Source: UBA8231 sp036011085 (GTDB taxonomy: Bacteria; Latescibacterota; UBA2968; UBA8231). From it: DNA of 64,000 nucleotides. A program made the translations under genes and the position numbers. This document shows, piece by piece, positions 20,585 through 30,368 of the stretch; positions within the stretch are counted from its first letter, which is position 1; every line of letters begins with the position of its first letter. The DNA lies in assembly GCA_036011085.1 (NCBI GenBank), contig DASCMS010000060.1, forward strand, positions 48,526 through 112,525, written 5' to 3'. The notes under the pieces are model-generated. The model saw only the letters and a list, made by a program, of their open reading frames with translations. It was not told the DNA's origin and did no database searches.

Positions 20585-21324
20585 GGCACCGGGTTCTCTA
20601 CTTCCAGAGTCATCCACACATTCGAGCACTGCCACCGGGCAAAAGGTACGCGCTCGATCACCCGGTTGAAAAAGATCAACGGGCGCAGCAGGGGTGAGGG
20701 CACGCCACCGGGTACCGGGAACAGGAAAGGCCGGATACGGAACGAACACAGCCGCCTGCCGCCGGCGGTGAAGAATTGCCTGTATCGCCAGGGCGTATAG
20801 GAGCGCTCACCAGCCGCTTTGTGCCCCGCCGTCTGCTCCATGAGCTTTCGCCCGAGGCTGAGGCCATTCGATTCGGTCAGCAGCAGGCGCCCGCGCGACA
20901 CGCGTATCATCTCCTGCGCCATACGGTACGGATCGGAGACGTGGTGCAGGACGTCGTAGGAGATGACGGCATCAAAGGCGCCATCGGCGAAGGGCAGCTG
21001 CTGGGCATCGGCGACGCAGGCGGTGAGATTCTGTGAACGCAACCAGCGGGCGCCATCGGCGAACAACTCGGAGACGACGTACTCGCCGACGCAAGGCGGG
21101 GCCAACTCCTGCAGACAACGGGGGACTTCGCCGTTGCCGGCGCCGACCTCGAGAAAGCGAAGCCCCCGGTCTCCACCGAAGGTCTGCAGGAAGATCTCGA
21201 CATATCTGGGGATGGCATAGGCCTCCGACAGGTCGCCCAGGAGCCTCGTGCGCCAACTGGCGTCGGCGGAGTGGATGTTGCTCCAGTCGACATCAGCGTC
21301 AGATCTGTGCCGGTCCCGATTCAC
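20581..21324 (-). CDS. class I SAM-dependent methyltransferase
   Basis: 247 aa from GTG 21324, which overlaps the upstream stop as GTGA. Motif I is LRFLEVGAGNGEVP (about residues 52-66). Motif II/III follow as CVADAQQLPFADGAFDAVISYDVLHHV, and a post-motif strand as RGRLLLTESNGLSLGRKL, which together place it with the Methyltransf_11/UbiE group. The substrate is not deducible. It lies between an epimerase and the Alg5-like GT2 in a tightly coupled set, so modification of a glycan or lipid carrier is a reasonable guess. Confidence 0.85.
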   Translation of the reverse strand: MNRDRHRSDADVDWSNIHSADASWRTRLLGDLSEAYAIPRYVEIFLQTFGGDRGLRFLEVGAGNGEVPRCLQELAPPCVGEYVVSELFADGARWLRSQNLTACVADAQQLPFADGAFDAVISYDVLHHVSDPYRMAQEMIRVSRGRLLLTESNGLSLGRKLMEQTAGHKAAGERSYTPWRYRQFFTAGGRRLCSFRIRPFLFPVPGGVPSPLLRPLIFFNRVIERVPFARWQCSNVWMTLEVENPVP

Positions 21325-22343
21325 AGCCAGCCCTCGGAACGGGCCCAGGTGACGGCGCGACGCATGCCCTCGCAAAGTCCGACCTGCGGTTCAGAACCGA
21401 GCAGAGAGCGAGCCCCCGCAGCATCACAGGCCATGTGCTGTGTGGCCTCACCAGCGACGTGAATCATCATGGAATACCGCCCGAGCGCCGAAAGGGCGGC
21501 ATCACCGGCGGCACAGAGAGGCGCCACCACACCAGGAAGGTGCAGGGGCTTCACCTCGATGTCCTGTGCCCGTCCCATGGCGACGAAGATCTCCTGCCAC
21601 TCGTAGGACTCATTGTCGGCGACGAAGGCCGTGCCCCCGGCGGCAGCAGGTGAGGTCAGGGCCTGACCGAGGGCGTCGACGAGGTCATCGATGTAGATCA
21701 TGCTGACCCGGTTGCGGCCACTGCCGATGACGAGAGGTCGGCCGGATGCTGCCAGGCGGTACGCCTTGAGATGTCGTTGCGGGAAATAGGGGCCGTAGAA
21801 CGTCGTCGGCCGCAGGACGACCCCCTCCGTCGTCGACCCGGCGATCGTGTCCCACAGGGCGTGCTCGCCCTCGAGCTTGCTGCGGCCATAGTGGCTGGTC
21901 GGGTTCGGTTCATCCGTCTCGCGCATGGGGCGCCCCGGGGCGGCGAAGCCAGCGGCGGCATTGCTGCTGATGAAGACGAAACGCCTCGCGCCGGCGTCCC
22001 TCGCGGACGTTGCCAGGCACAGGCACCCCTCCCGGTTGACCTCGTAGAGTTCCCGGATTCGCCGTGGATGGATGATCCCCGCCGCGTGCAGCACCAGATC
22101 GACATCCCGCATGGCGTCAGCCACCGCGCGCCGGTCGCGAATGTCACCCTCCACCACCTCGTCGATGCGCGGGTTGGGCGCCGCAGGCGTGGTCCCCGGG
22201 GCCGTGAGGGCTCGCCAGCGGACAGCGTCGAGAGCGCTGGCCCACGCCGGCGGGTCAGGGCAGACCAGGACCTCGTCCAGGCGTCGAAAGAGATGACCGG
22301 TGAGCCAGCCGGGATACCCTGTGATCAGTCCCCGGTTGCTCAC
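21321..22343 (-). CDS. NAD-dependent epimerase/dehydratase (extended SDR)
   Basis: 340 aa. GTG 22343 is chosen because the Rossmann loop TGYPGWLTGHL follows at once; the frame upstream of it reads as low-complexity antisense of the next gene. The catalytic Ser/Tyr/Lys are in VFISSNAAAG and SHYGRSKLEGE, and downstream motifs include VVLRPTTFYGP and SMIYIDDLVDAL. It belongs to the 3-beta-HSD/GalE-like SDRs and probably modifies a nucleotide sugar or lipid-linked substrate. It is coupled to the methyltransferase by GTGA. It starts 7 bp after the stop of the galactonate-dehydratase-like gene, so the two may share a transcript. Confidence 0.87.
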   Translation of the reverse strand: MSNRGLITGYPGWLTGHLFRRLDEVLVCPDPPAWASALDAVRWRALTAPGTTPAAPNPRIDEVVEGDIRDRRAVADAMRDVDLVLHAAGIIHPRRIRELYEVNREGCLCLATSARDAGARRFVFISSNAAAGFAAPGRPMRETDEPNPTSHYGRSKLEGEHALWDTIAGSTTEGVVLRPTTFYGPYFPQRHLKAYRLAASGRPLVIGSGRNRVSMIYIDDLVDALGQALTSPAAAGGTAFVADNESYEWQEIFVAMGRAQDIEVKPLHLPGVVAPLCAAGDAALSALGRYSMMIHVAGEATQHMACDAAGARSLLGSEPQVGLCEGMRRAVTWARSEGWL

Positions 22344-22350
22344 AGGCACA

Positions 22351-23496
22351 CTAGATGTAGCCAGTGGAGCCGTCCGGCCGTGTAGGACAGGTCCGCTGCC
22401 AGTGGATGTACTCGTTGTCGGTGATGGCATCCTCGTTGACTTCGACGCCGAGACCGGGTCGATCGGGGCGCAATTCGAGGTAACCGTCCTTTGGCAGGTA
22501 CGGTTCGTCGACCCATTCGTTCCACTCGGTTTCGGTCGGCACCAGATACTCGAGGATCTTGAAGTTGCAGGTGGCGGCAGCGAAGTGCACGTTGACCGCC
22601 GTCGCCAGCGGCCCCATCGGGTTGTGCGGGGCCACTGTGACATAGTGGGCCTCGGCAATGGCGGCGATCTTGCGCATCTCCAGCAGGCCACCACAGATAC
22701 AGACATCGGGCTGGACGATGTCGGCGCCGTTGGCCGCGATCAGGTCGAGGAATTCGAAGCGTCCGTAGAGGCTTTCACCGGTGGCCAGGGGTACGCGCAT
22801 CTGTTCACGCAGGCGCTTCCACTGCGGCATGTGCTCAGGACGTAACGGCTCTTCGTAGAACAGGGGATCGTACGGCGCCAGAGCATCGGCCAGCTGCAGG
22901 GCGAGGATGGGCTCAAAGATCTTGGCGTGGGGATCGAAAGCGAACTCCCATTCGTCCGGTGTGTTGGCGCGCAGGTCCTCAAAATACTTCGCTGCTGCGG
23001 CGCAGACCCGTCCCCACCGACTGGCGTCCGGGTCGAGTCTATAGGGGCTGGTCTTGAAGGCCGTGAAGCCGTGCTCCTCGTTGAGGCGGCGCGCCTGGTC
23101 GGCCGCCTCCATGCCATCTTTACCGCCGATGCCGCGGTAGACCCGGACCCGGTCGCGCACCGCCCCTCCGAGAAGCATGTACACGGGAAGACCCGCCGCC
23201 TTGCCCGAGATATCCCACAGGGCGTGATCGAGGGCCGAGATCGCTGGCAGCCCGACGCCGCCGGGGGGAAAGCGGAACTCCTGCATCAGCTTCATCATGA
23301 TGTATTCGATGCGGCGTGGGTCCTGGCCACCGATGAGCTGGAACAGGTAGTCGGCCACAGGCTCGACGGAGAGGTCAGGTCCGGTGGAGTAGGCTTCGCC
23401 CCAGCCGTACAGCCCTTCGTCCGTCTCGACCTTCAGCAGGGCACGGGGCCGGTTGCCAAACCGTGCGACGAAGGTCCTGATGGCAGTGATCTTCAT
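22351..23496 (-). CDS. D-galactonate dehydratase-like enolase-superfamily enzyme
   Basis: 381 aa from ATG 23496 with a GAGGAG ribosome site. Residues expected for the DgoD/mandelate-racemase subgroup are present: the barrel Lys region (AFKTSPYR), metal Asp and general-acid His in FAFDPHAKIF, metal Glu in FYEEPLRPEHM, third metal Glu in LATGESLYG, and catalytic His in VAPHNPMGPL. It would dehydrate a sugar acid (galactonate or a relative) to a 2-keto-3-deoxy acid. It is adjacent to GH88 and sulfatase genes in the same direction, consistent with catabolism of an acidic, sulfated glycan. Unlike the enolase-superfamily protein at 13346, its catalytic set is complete. Confidence 0.87.
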   Translation of the reverse strand: MKITAIRTFVARFGNRPRALLKVETDEGLYGWGEAYSTGPDLSVEPVADYLFQLIGGQDPRRIEYIMMKLMQEFRFPPGGVGLPAISALDHALWDISGKAAGLPVYMLLGGAVRDRVRVYRGIGGKDGMEAADQARRLNEEHGFTAFKTSPYRLDPDASRWGRVCAAAAKYFEDLRANTPDEWEFAFDPHAKIFEPILALQLADALAPYDPLFYEEPLRPEHMPQWKRLREQMRVPLATGESLYGRFEFLDLIAANGADIVQPDVCICGGLLEMRKIAAIAEAHYVTVAPHNPMGPLATAVNVHFAAATCNFKILEYLVPTETEWNEWVDEPYLPKDGYLELRPDRPGLGVEVNEDAITDNEYIHWQRTCPTRPDGSTGYI

Positions 23497-23509
23497 GTTG
23501 TCTTGCTCC

Positions 23510-24886
23510 TCACGCGAAGAACGTGGGGTACGGCCCATTCTCGGCTTCGCGCAGCACGAGATGAACCAGTTCCATCGTATGGTAGTCGCCCCACATGGCC
23601 GACTCGCCGCAGGGCTGACGCCGTCCTCTCGGCACATGATCCCAGTTGTTCGGTCGATGATAGATGGCGTGCAGCGTGATGCCCTGGTGACGACTGGACG
23701 TCGACAGGTACGGCTCCTCGAGCAGGGCCGCCGCCGTCGTCAGAGCGGCACTGCGGTACCGTCTACCGGACTTGCCGTCTCCCTTCCTGGTCAGATAGTT
23801 GCCGAGCCGCAGCAACCCCTGGGCGCAGATCGATGCCGCCGACGAATCGAGGGGTTCCACATCGTTGTGGGGATCGGACGCCATGCCCGTGTAGCGTCCG
23901 AAGGAGGCCACACCCGGAGCGCCGGTGTCCCAGAAGGGGATGCCGTCGGCGAAGCTGTTCTCTATGTGGAACTCCGCCGTCGCCCGCGCCGCTTTCTCCA
24001 TCATGGCCACAAAGGCCGGCTTCCTGATGCCGAAGGGAGTCATTTCGACGGCCTTCACCGTGCGGAAGAATTCGAGCTGTTCGGCAAATCCGCACAGGAT
24101 CCAGGCCAGGCCGCGGGTCCAGGTGGAAAATGCTGAGTATCCCTGCTGGGTGCTCGGGCAGCGGTAGTTGCCGTCCTGCGTATTGAAGATCGACTCGTGG
24201 ACGACACGGCCGGGAATATCCCAGGTATCGCGTTCTTCACCGAAGTAGACGTTGAATCGTGAGGTCGTCCGGGCGTGCTCGACAGCGCGTCCGAGGAGGC
24301 TGATCGCCTTGTCGCCCTCTCCCATCAACACATGACCCAATCGATGTGCCAGACACAGGATGCGCACCGAACGGATCGTGTCAGAGAACAAGGAGTGCGG
24401 ACCGTTGAAGGAGTGGATGAAGCCGGTGCCGTACGCCGTCGGTGTCCAGCGAGCAGCCTGCACGGCGCCGGACAGCTTGATGGCCAGTTCGTAGAACTCC
24501 AACTCGCGCGGGTCGTGCGGAATCCGCCCCTCCAGCATCAGTCGCCGCAGGCTACCGTAGGTCGAGAGATTGTTGAAGCCGTGGTCGTGGACCCCGACGT
24601 GAGACACGTGGGGAGCCATGCGTTCGACCGTCCGGCGGCGGCCGAGCTCGAGGAAGGCTTCGTTGCCGGTCATGTCATACTGCAGTATGGCACAGCCGTA
24701 CTGAAATCCCTGCGTCCATTCCGTCCAGCCACGAGTTGTGTAGCGTCCCCCCTGAGTGAACACCGGCGTGCCGTCGGCAGGGTCCCAGGTCTTGTCGATG
24801 GCGAGGATCTTCCTGCCGCTGAGCTCGAGAAATCGGTCGATAGCGGGACGCAGCCCGATGGCTGAGATGCGTCGGTTGATCTTCAT
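23510..24886 (-). CDS. glycoside hydrolase family 88 (unsaturated glucuronyl hydrolase)
   Basis: 458 aa. It is an (alpha/alpha)6-barrel protein that removes the 4,5-unsaturated uronic acid left by polysaccharide lyases. The catalytic Asp candidates are in VGVHDHGFNNLSTYG and LFSDTIRSVRIL, matching the two conserved Asp of UGL enzymes. Other hallmarks are GRYTTRGWTEWTQGFQYGCAI and QGYSAFSTWTRGLAWILCGF. No signal peptide is seen, so it acts in the cytoplasm on imported oligosaccharides. It is 13 bp upstream of the galactonate-dehydratase-like gene and 19 bp downstream of a sulfatase, so the three form an operon. Confidence 0.88.
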   Translation of the reverse strand: MKINRRISAIGLRPAIDRFLELSGRKILAIDKTWDPADGTPVFTQGGRYTTRGWTEWTQGFQYGCAILQYDMTGNEAFLELGRRRTVERMAPHVSHVGVHDHGFNNLSTYGSLRRLMLEGRIPHDPRELEFYELAIKLSGAVQAARWTPTAYGTGFIHSFNGPHSLFSDTIRSVRILCLAHRLGHVLMGEGDKAISLLGRAVEHARTTSRFNVYFGEERDTWDIPGRVVHESIFNTQDGNYRCPSTQQGYSAFSTWTRGLAWILCGFAEQLEFFRTVKAVEMTPFGIRKPAFVAMMEKAARATAEFHIENSFADGIPFWDTGAPGVASFGRYTGMASDPHNDVEPLDSSAASICAQGLLRLGNYLTRKGDGKSGRRYRSAALTTAAALLEEPYLSTSSRHQGITLHAIYHRPNNWDHVPRGRRQPCGESAMWGDYHTMELVHLVLREAENGPYPTFFA

Positions 24887-24905
24887 GGTCCTGGTCCCGT
24901 CGTAG

Positions 24906-26210
24906 TCATGGAGAATCTCTCATCGTGTAGACGGACTCGATGCCCGTGGCCACCCAGGCCTCATGATGACTTCTCAACCGGGCGACGATGTCGGGTTGGT
25001 CATCGGCCACATTCAGGGTTTCTCCGGGGTCGCTGAGCAGGTCGGCCAGGAACACGCGCCCCTCCGCCGAAATCAACTTCCAGTTTTCCTCCCGAACTGC
25101 CCATTGGGTGGCCAGCATCCAGTGCAGTGCTGCATGGGGCGAAGGCTGGTTGTTGCGGATGACGCCGCCCAGATCGCCGCCATCGAGTGCCAGGTCACTC
25201 GTGTCGAGGCCGCAGAAGGCCGCCAGAGTCGGCAACCAATCCATAGCTGTACCCATCTGCTGACGCACCTGCCCAGTTGGAACCTGACCCGGCCAGGAGA
25301 GGATACAGGGCACGCGAATGCCGCCTTCAAAAAGGCTCTGCTTGGCGCCGCGGAACACCCCGGCGCTGCCGCCGATCCCTTCCGGCTCCTCGGAGTGGCC
25401 GTTGTCGCTCATCAACACGACGATCGTGTTCTGTCGCAGCCCTTGTTCGTCGAGAGCGGCCATGATCTGACCGATCTTCTCATCGAGGGAGGTCACCGTG
25501 GCGCCATAGGTGCGCCGCGCGCCCTCCGCATGGTCGTACTGACGCAGGAAGCGCTCCTCCGGTTGCATTGGGTAGTGCGGCTGGTTGAAGGAGACGAACA
25601 GGAAGAAGGGACGCTCTCGGTTGCGTGTCAGAAAGTCGATCGACTCGCGTGTGACGATATCCGGAAAGTAGGTGCCGTCCTCCCGATATCGGTCGCGACC
25701 ACGATACAGGCCGTGCTCCCGCACGCTGGACCAGTAGGTGTGGTGGGAGTAGTTATCGATGGCACCGACGCGGTGCCCGATAAACTCATCAAAGCCCTGT
25801 CCCTGGGGGTCGAACGGTGGACCGCCGATATGCCACTTGCCGAAGCAACCCGTTCGGTAGCCGGCTTCTTGGAAGAACTCGGCCATCGTCGTCTCCGACT
25901 CGTGGATGCCACGACCGGCCAGGTACGCCCGCTGGAAGTGGCGGCCGGTGAGCAGGGAGATACGTGAGGCCGTACAAAGGGGGGCGGTGACATAGAAGTC
26001 AGTGAACCGCACGCCCTGGGTCGCCAGGGCATCCATGTGCGGCGTAATGAGGTCCGTGGCGCCATAGCAGTTCATGTCCACTGAGCCCTGGTCGTCTGTC
26101 AGGATGAAGACAACGTTGGGCTTCGGTATGGCCACAGCTGGCGCGGCCGACACGCTGGGCAGGGCCATGGTGCCGGCGGCCAGCGTCTGCAGACACTGGC
26201 GTCTGGTCAT
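24906..26210 (-). CDS. exported (Tat) sulfatase
   Basis: 434 aa from ATG 26210. The N-terminus TRRQCLQTLAAGTMALPSVSAA looks like a twin-arginine signal, fitting export of a folded sulfatase. The metal-binding start is VVFILTDDQG. The formylglycine motif is CTASR at Cys79 (C-x-A-x-R), needing an anaerobic- or FGE-type maturase not present here. GKWHIGG and VVLMSDNGHSEEPEG are further family marks. It hydrolyses sulfate esters, probably on a glycan. It leads the leftward GH88 operon and is divergent from a second sulfatase (26351), with a 140-bp shared control region. A longer in-frame start at 26279 would bury the signal. Confidence 0.92.
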   Translation of the reverse strand: MTRRQCLQTLAAGTMALPSVSAAPAVAIPKPNVVFILTDDQGSVDMNCYGATDLITPHMDALATQGVRFTDFYVTAPLCTASRISLLTGRHFQRAYLAGRGIHESETTMAEFFQEAGYRTGCFGKWHIGGPPFDPQGQGFDEFIGHRVGAIDNYSHHTYWSSVREHGLYRGRDRYREDGTYFPDIVTRESIDFLTRNRERPFFLFVSFNQPHYPMQPEERFLRQYDHAEGARRTYGATVTSLDEKIGQIMAALDEQGLRQNTIVVLMSDNGHSEEPEGIGGSAGVFRGAKQSLFEGGIRVPCILSWPGQVPTGQVRQQMGTAMDWLPTLAAFCGLDTSDLALDGGDLGGVIRNNQPSPHAALHWMLATQWAVREENWKLISAEGRVFLADLLSDPGETLNVADDQPDIVARLRSHHEAWVATGIESVYTMRDSP

Positions 26211-26350
26211 GGATGCCGAGAGAAAAGATTCATCATACACTGGAAAGTCGAAGAAAAGCGGCGGTGGCGGCAGGGTCAATCGAGTCTGAGGGCAGGCATT
26301 GCCATCTCGCGTTATTTTAGAGCCGACCGCCGCAGCCCAGGAGACTTTCG

Positions 26351-27850
26351 TTGAAGCAGCCGCACATCATCTTCGTCATGACCGATCAGCAGCGCGCCGA
26401 CACGATCGGCGCGTGGGGGCAGCCACACATGGTGACACCCGCCATGGACCGGCTTGCCGCCGAAGGCCTTTCCTTCCGTCAAGCCTTCTGCCCGGGGGCA
26501 ACCTGCGTGGCTTCAAGGGCGGCGGTTTTCACCGGCATGTACCCGCATACCACGGGGGTGTACAGCTTTGATCCGTGGGCGGGGCACCGGAACTGGGTGC
26601 AGGATCTGGCCGACGCCGGGTACTGGTGCATCAATATCGGCAAGATGCATCTGACACCCCGGGATGACATGGCCGGCTTCCACGAGCGCACCATCGTCGA
26701 GAATCCGACCAACAAAACCCACGCCAATGGCGGTGCCGATGACGACTGGGGCAGGTTTCTGACACACCACGGTCAGCAACGGCCCAATGACAGGCATATT
26801 ACGGACCCGGAGTGGAAACAGAAGCATCAAGGCGTACCCTGGCATCTGGAGGAACGGTTCCATTCCGACGTCTTCATCGGTGACGCAGCCGTATCGTGGA
26901 TCCGTGAACACCAGGGAGATCGTCCACTCTTTCTACAGGTCGGCTTCACCGGGCCACACGAGCCCTGGGATCCCCTGCCGCGCCATCTCGAGCCCTACCG
27001 CGACCGCCCGCTGCCTGCTGCCGTCTGGCGTGAGGGTGAGTTCGAGGACAAGCCACCGCAGCATGTTGCTCAACGGCGCACTCATGCCGAGGCGGATCAT
27101 GAATCCCTCATCGATCTCGAAGGTGCGTCCGCAGAGGAGATCGCCGAGATGCGTCGGCACTACTATGCCAACATCACCACGGTGGACGAAAAACTCGGAG
27201 AGGTTCTCGGGGCACTGGAGGAGCGGGGCTGGCTCGACGACACGATTCTCGTGTTCTGCTCCGACCATGGTGAGATGCTCGGCGACCACCAACTGGCGTA
27301 CAAGTGGCTGATGTACGACGCCATCACCCACATCCCGCTGATCATCCGGGATGGCCGCGGAGGGAAACTGCGGCGTGCTGGTGAGTCGGTGCAGGACCTC
27401 GTTTCACTGATCGACCTGGGGCCGACGCTGCTGCAGGCTGCTGGAGTGGACGTCCCTACCTATCTGGAGGGGACCTCTCTCCTGCCATATCTCGAAGCTC
27501 CGGAGCAGGCTGTAGCCCGTGACTTCGTCTATGCCGAAGACAACTACCAGATCATGATGCGTAGTCAGACCCACAAGCTCGTCTACTACATAGGTCAGGA
27601 ATGCGGCGAGTTCTACGACCTGCGCGACGATCCACACGAGCTGCGCAATCTCTGGGACGCGCCAGCGACTCGAGATCATCGTCAGAAGCATACCGAGCGA
27701 CTGTTGGCGTGGCTGGCGACGAGCACGTACTACAACGCCGGATATCGCCGCGACCGGAGCCGCAGCTACCGCATGCGCTGGCCGACACCCGACGATGCCT
27801 ACCTGCACGGTCGCATGTCCGTCGGAGGACCACGGCAGTTGCCACTGTGA
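26351..27850 (+). CDS. sulfatase (no export signal)
   Basis: 499 aa from TTG 26351, preceded by AGGAG. The metal site begins immediately (IIFVMTDQQRADTIG), so there is no signal peptide and the enzyme is probably cytoplasmic. The formylglycine motif is CVASR at Cys52. VFCSDHGEMLGDHQLAYKW and GKMHLTPRDD are characteristic of choline-sulfatase/arylsulfatase-like family members. The substrate could be a sulfated mono- or oligosaccharide taken up whole. It is divergent from the exported sulfatase and followed 19 bp later by the second GT-C/TPR pair, which may be on the same transcript. Confidence 0.92.
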   Translation: MKQPHIIFVMTDQQRADTIGAWGQPHMVTPAMDRLAAEGLSFRQAFCPGATCVASRAAVFTGMYPHTTGVYSFDPWAGHRNWVQDLADAGYWCINIGKMHLTPRDDMAGFHERTIVENPTNKTHANGGADDDWGRFLTHHGQQRPNDRHITDPEWKQKHQGVPWHLEERFHSDVFIGDAAVSWIREHQGDRPLFLQVGFTGPHEPWDPLPRHLEPYRDRPLPAAVWREGEFEDKPPQHVAQRRTHAEADHESLIDLEGASAEEIAEMRRHYYANITTVDEKLGEVLGALEERGWLDDTILVFCSDHGEMLGDHQLAYKWLMYDAITHIPLIIRDGRGGKLRRAGESVQDLVSLIDLGPTLLQAAGVDVPTYLEGTSLLPYLEAPEQAVARDFVYAEDNYQIMMRSQTHKLVYYIGQECGEFYDLRDDPHELRNLWDAPATRDHRQKHTERLLAWLATSTYYNAGYRRDRSRSYRMRWPTPDDAYLHGRMSVGGPRQLPL

Positions 27851-27869
27851 TGAGGGATTCCTGCGGCCC

Positions 27870-30368
27870 GTGAAGATCGGTCGAGCCTCCGTCTGCCTCG
27901 GCATTCTCCTGCTTGTGGGTCTGGCCCTGAGAGTCGTCGGAATCACCCGTGGCGCCAGCGATTTCGTCCTCCCCGAGGATCGATCCGCGGGACAGGTCAC
28001 GGCATTCTACGCCTTCCACCCCGATGAGATCTCCCTCATCAACGGGGCGCTGAAGGATTTCGATCTCAACAGTCCTCCCTACACCTCCTACGGGACGCTG
28101 CCCCCTTACTTGCTGGGTGGATTGCTGCGCCTGTTCGACCTGCGCCAGGGACATCAGACACTCACCGGCGGGACACCGGATTTCCGCCGACCGGTTTACT
28201 ATGTCGCGCGGATTCTGGCGGTTGTGTTCTCCCTTGGGGTCCTGCTCTTCGCCGCCCTCGTCACGCGTCAGCTCTACGGCCCCTGGCCGGCCGTCGCTGC
28301 CACGGGGATGGTTGCCTTCTCTCCTGGTGCTATCCAGCAGGCGCATTTCTTCATCAACGACGGACCCTTCGCCCTGGCCAGCCTGGCAGCCCTCTGGGCG
28401 ATCCTGCGGGCCTGCGAGGGCCCACCCAGGTGGCGGCGGTTCCTTCTTGCCGGTGCGCTGATTGGCGCCAGTGCCTGTATCCGCTTTCACGGTGGCTTTC
28501 TCGGACTGGCTTTTGCCGCCGTCCTGCTGCTACGGTCGCCTGGCGGGCTGGTGCAGAAGTTCAGAGCCACTCTGACGGAAAGCAGACTGTGGGCGGCAGG
28601 TGGGATCGCTATCGGGCTGCTGTTGCTGCTGCATCCCTATTTCCTGACTCACCCCGAGCTGTTGTCACGCAAGAAGTATGTGGGCGACGTGGCACTTACT
28701 ATCGAGTACGCCAGCGGCAAGTACCTGCAGCCCTGGACCCTGGTCGACGTCGACGTGATCCCCATCGTCAGCCACTGGCTCGGCAGCTGGCCTCCCATCG
28801 TCGGCTGGCCCCTGACGGTCACCTTCCTCGGGGGGTTGGTCTGGGCGGTCTGGCGTGGGGGCTGGCAGGAACGGCTGCTGGTGGTCTGGTGTGGGCTCTA
28901 CTTGCTGCCGGTTGTCATGCTGCCAGCACGGGCGGTCCGTCATCATGTACCGTTGCTGGCAATCCTGGCCGCCCTGACCGTCGGTGCCGCCTTCGAGCTA
29001 TGGCGGGCACGACCCGATCCCAGGTGGCGGCGCGGACTGACCGTGGTCGGGATTGGTCTCGCAGTACATCTGTTCGTATATGGAACAGCCTTTGCCCGTA
29101 TCTACCTCGTCGAGGACAGCCGCATCCGCGCCGGGCGGTTTCTCGTCGAGAAGGTGCGTCCCGGGAGCAATATCGCCGTAGAAAGCGGCGCCTTCTCGAC
29201 GGCAGGTCTGGTGAGTTCGAAGCGATTCACGCATCGGTGGCTCGATATCTCCATACTGCTCTATTCCGGCCCCTACATGTTATGCGCCGATCGCATCGAC
29301 TTTCTGCAGAACAAGCTGAAACCGGTGGGGGCCATCGTCTACGTCGAGCAGAACCGCGCCGTACAGTATGCCGCCGTTCCGGAGTTGTTTCCCGTGGCTG
29401 CCTCCTTCTACGAAGGCCTCCCATCAGGGCGCTTCGGATTCGACGTCGTGCGCCGCTTCAAGACCTATCCGGACTTCGCCGGCATTCAGTTCCGGGACGA
29501 CGACGAGGATCCCACCTTCAGCGGCTACGATCACCCTGCGGTCAACGTCCTTCTGCGGCGGGATGACGCGGCTCTCGATGTCAGCTTCGAGGACTGGCGC
29601 CGGGATCTGCGGTCGAACCCCTGGTGTCCGGACAACGGGCTGCATGCCGCCGCCGTGCGCCTGACGGCGGAGGACCTGCCCGGCGCGCTCACCGCCGTCC
29701 GCGAGGCCATCGCCGCCAATCCGAATGCCCTCATATCCTACCGCGTGCTGGCGGAAATCCTGAGCCGGATGGGTGACCAGGACGGTGCCCGGGAGGCCCT
29801 GGTCCGTTTCCTGCCCGCCACGGCGGGCGGGCGCATGGCGCACGTCATGAATCCGAACATGGTCCACTTCGTGACGGCATCGACGGCCCTGTCGCTGGTG
29901 CGCCTGGGCCTGTACGACTCAGCTCTGAACGAGCTGCGCAGAGGTCTGCGTGAGGACTACTCAGACGATCCCAGGGCACTGAAGCTGCGGGCCCAATCCT
30001 ATCTGCGCGTTGCGGCAGCCTTTGCCGGTGCGGGCAGGGCGGAACATCGGGAAGCAGCGATCCGCATGTCACTGGAGATCTTTCGTACGGCGGACGCGCT
30101 CAACGCGATGGCCAAGATCGTAGCCCGTCGTGGCGATCTGCTGGACTCCCGCAGGTTTCTGGAGCAGTCGATCCTGGTGAACGCCCGCCAGGCGGAAGTC
30201 CATCTGGCAATAGCCGAGCTGTTCCTGGCAGTCGACCCCGATGTCGAGAGGGCCCTGTCTCACCTCGATCGTGCCGAGCAGCTGCACGCTGCTCCCGAGA
30301 GCAAAGTGGCCCGACTGCGACAGCGGCTCGACAGGCTGATGGACCCATCCCGCGGAGCGGAGCCGTGA
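27870..30368 (+). CDS. GT-C-like membrane protein with C-terminal TPRs (second pair, first member)
   Basis: About 832 aa from GTG 27870; the in-frame ATG at 27795 lies inside the sulfatase gene. The N-terminus is membrane-bound (LGILLLVGLALRVVGI), then a periplasmic loop with FYAFHPDEISLINGAL, again an HPDE. Eight to ten further helices reach about residue 410. A soluble segment has LVEDSRIRAGRFLVEKV and FRDDDEDPTFSGYDHPAVNV, and TPR-like helices fill about 600-830. The layout matches the pair at 14596-19313, but sequence identity is low outside the loop, so this is a separate subfamily. It is a predicted glycosyltransferase using a polyprenyl-phosphate donor. It overlaps the next gene as GTGA. 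Confidence 0.75.
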   Translation: MKIGRASVCLGILLLVGLALRVVGITRGASDFVLPEDRSAGQVTAFYAFHPDEISLINGALKDFDLNSPPYTSYGTLPPYLLGGLLRLFDLRQGHQTLTGGTPDFRRPVYYVARILAVVFSLGVLLFAALVTRQLYGPWPAVAATGMVAFSPGAIQQAHFFINDGPFALASLAALWAILRACEGPPRWRRFLLAGALIGASACIRFHGGFLGLAFAAVLLLRSPGGLVQKFRATLTESRLWAAGGIAIGLLLLLHPYFLTHPELLSRKKYVGDVALTIEYASGKYLQPWTLVDVDVIPIVSHWLGSWPPIVGWPLTVTFLGGLVWAVWRGGWQERLLVVWCGLYLLPVVMLPARAVRHHVPLLAILAALTVGAAFELWRARPDPRWRRGLTVVGIGLAVHLFVYGTAFARIYLVEDSRIRAGRFLVEKVRPGSNIAVESGAFSTAGLVSSKRFTHRWLDISILLYSGPYMLCADRIDFLQNKLKPVGAIVYVEQNRAVQYAAVPELFPVAASFYEGLPSGRFGFDVVRRFKTYPDFAGIQFRDDDEDPTFSGYDHPAVNVLLRRDDAALDVSFEDWRRDLRSNPWCPDNGLHAAAVRLTAEDLPGALTAVREAIAANPNALISYRVLAEILSRMGDQDGAREALVRFLPATAGGRMAHVMNPNMVHFVTASTALSLVRLGLYDSALNELRRGLREDYSDDPRALKLRAQSYLRVAAAFAGAGRAEHREAAIRMSLEIFRTADALNAMAKIVARRGDLLDSRRFLEQSILVNARQAEVHLAIAELFLAVDPDVERALSHLDRAEQLHAAPESKVARLRQRLDRLMDPSRGAEP

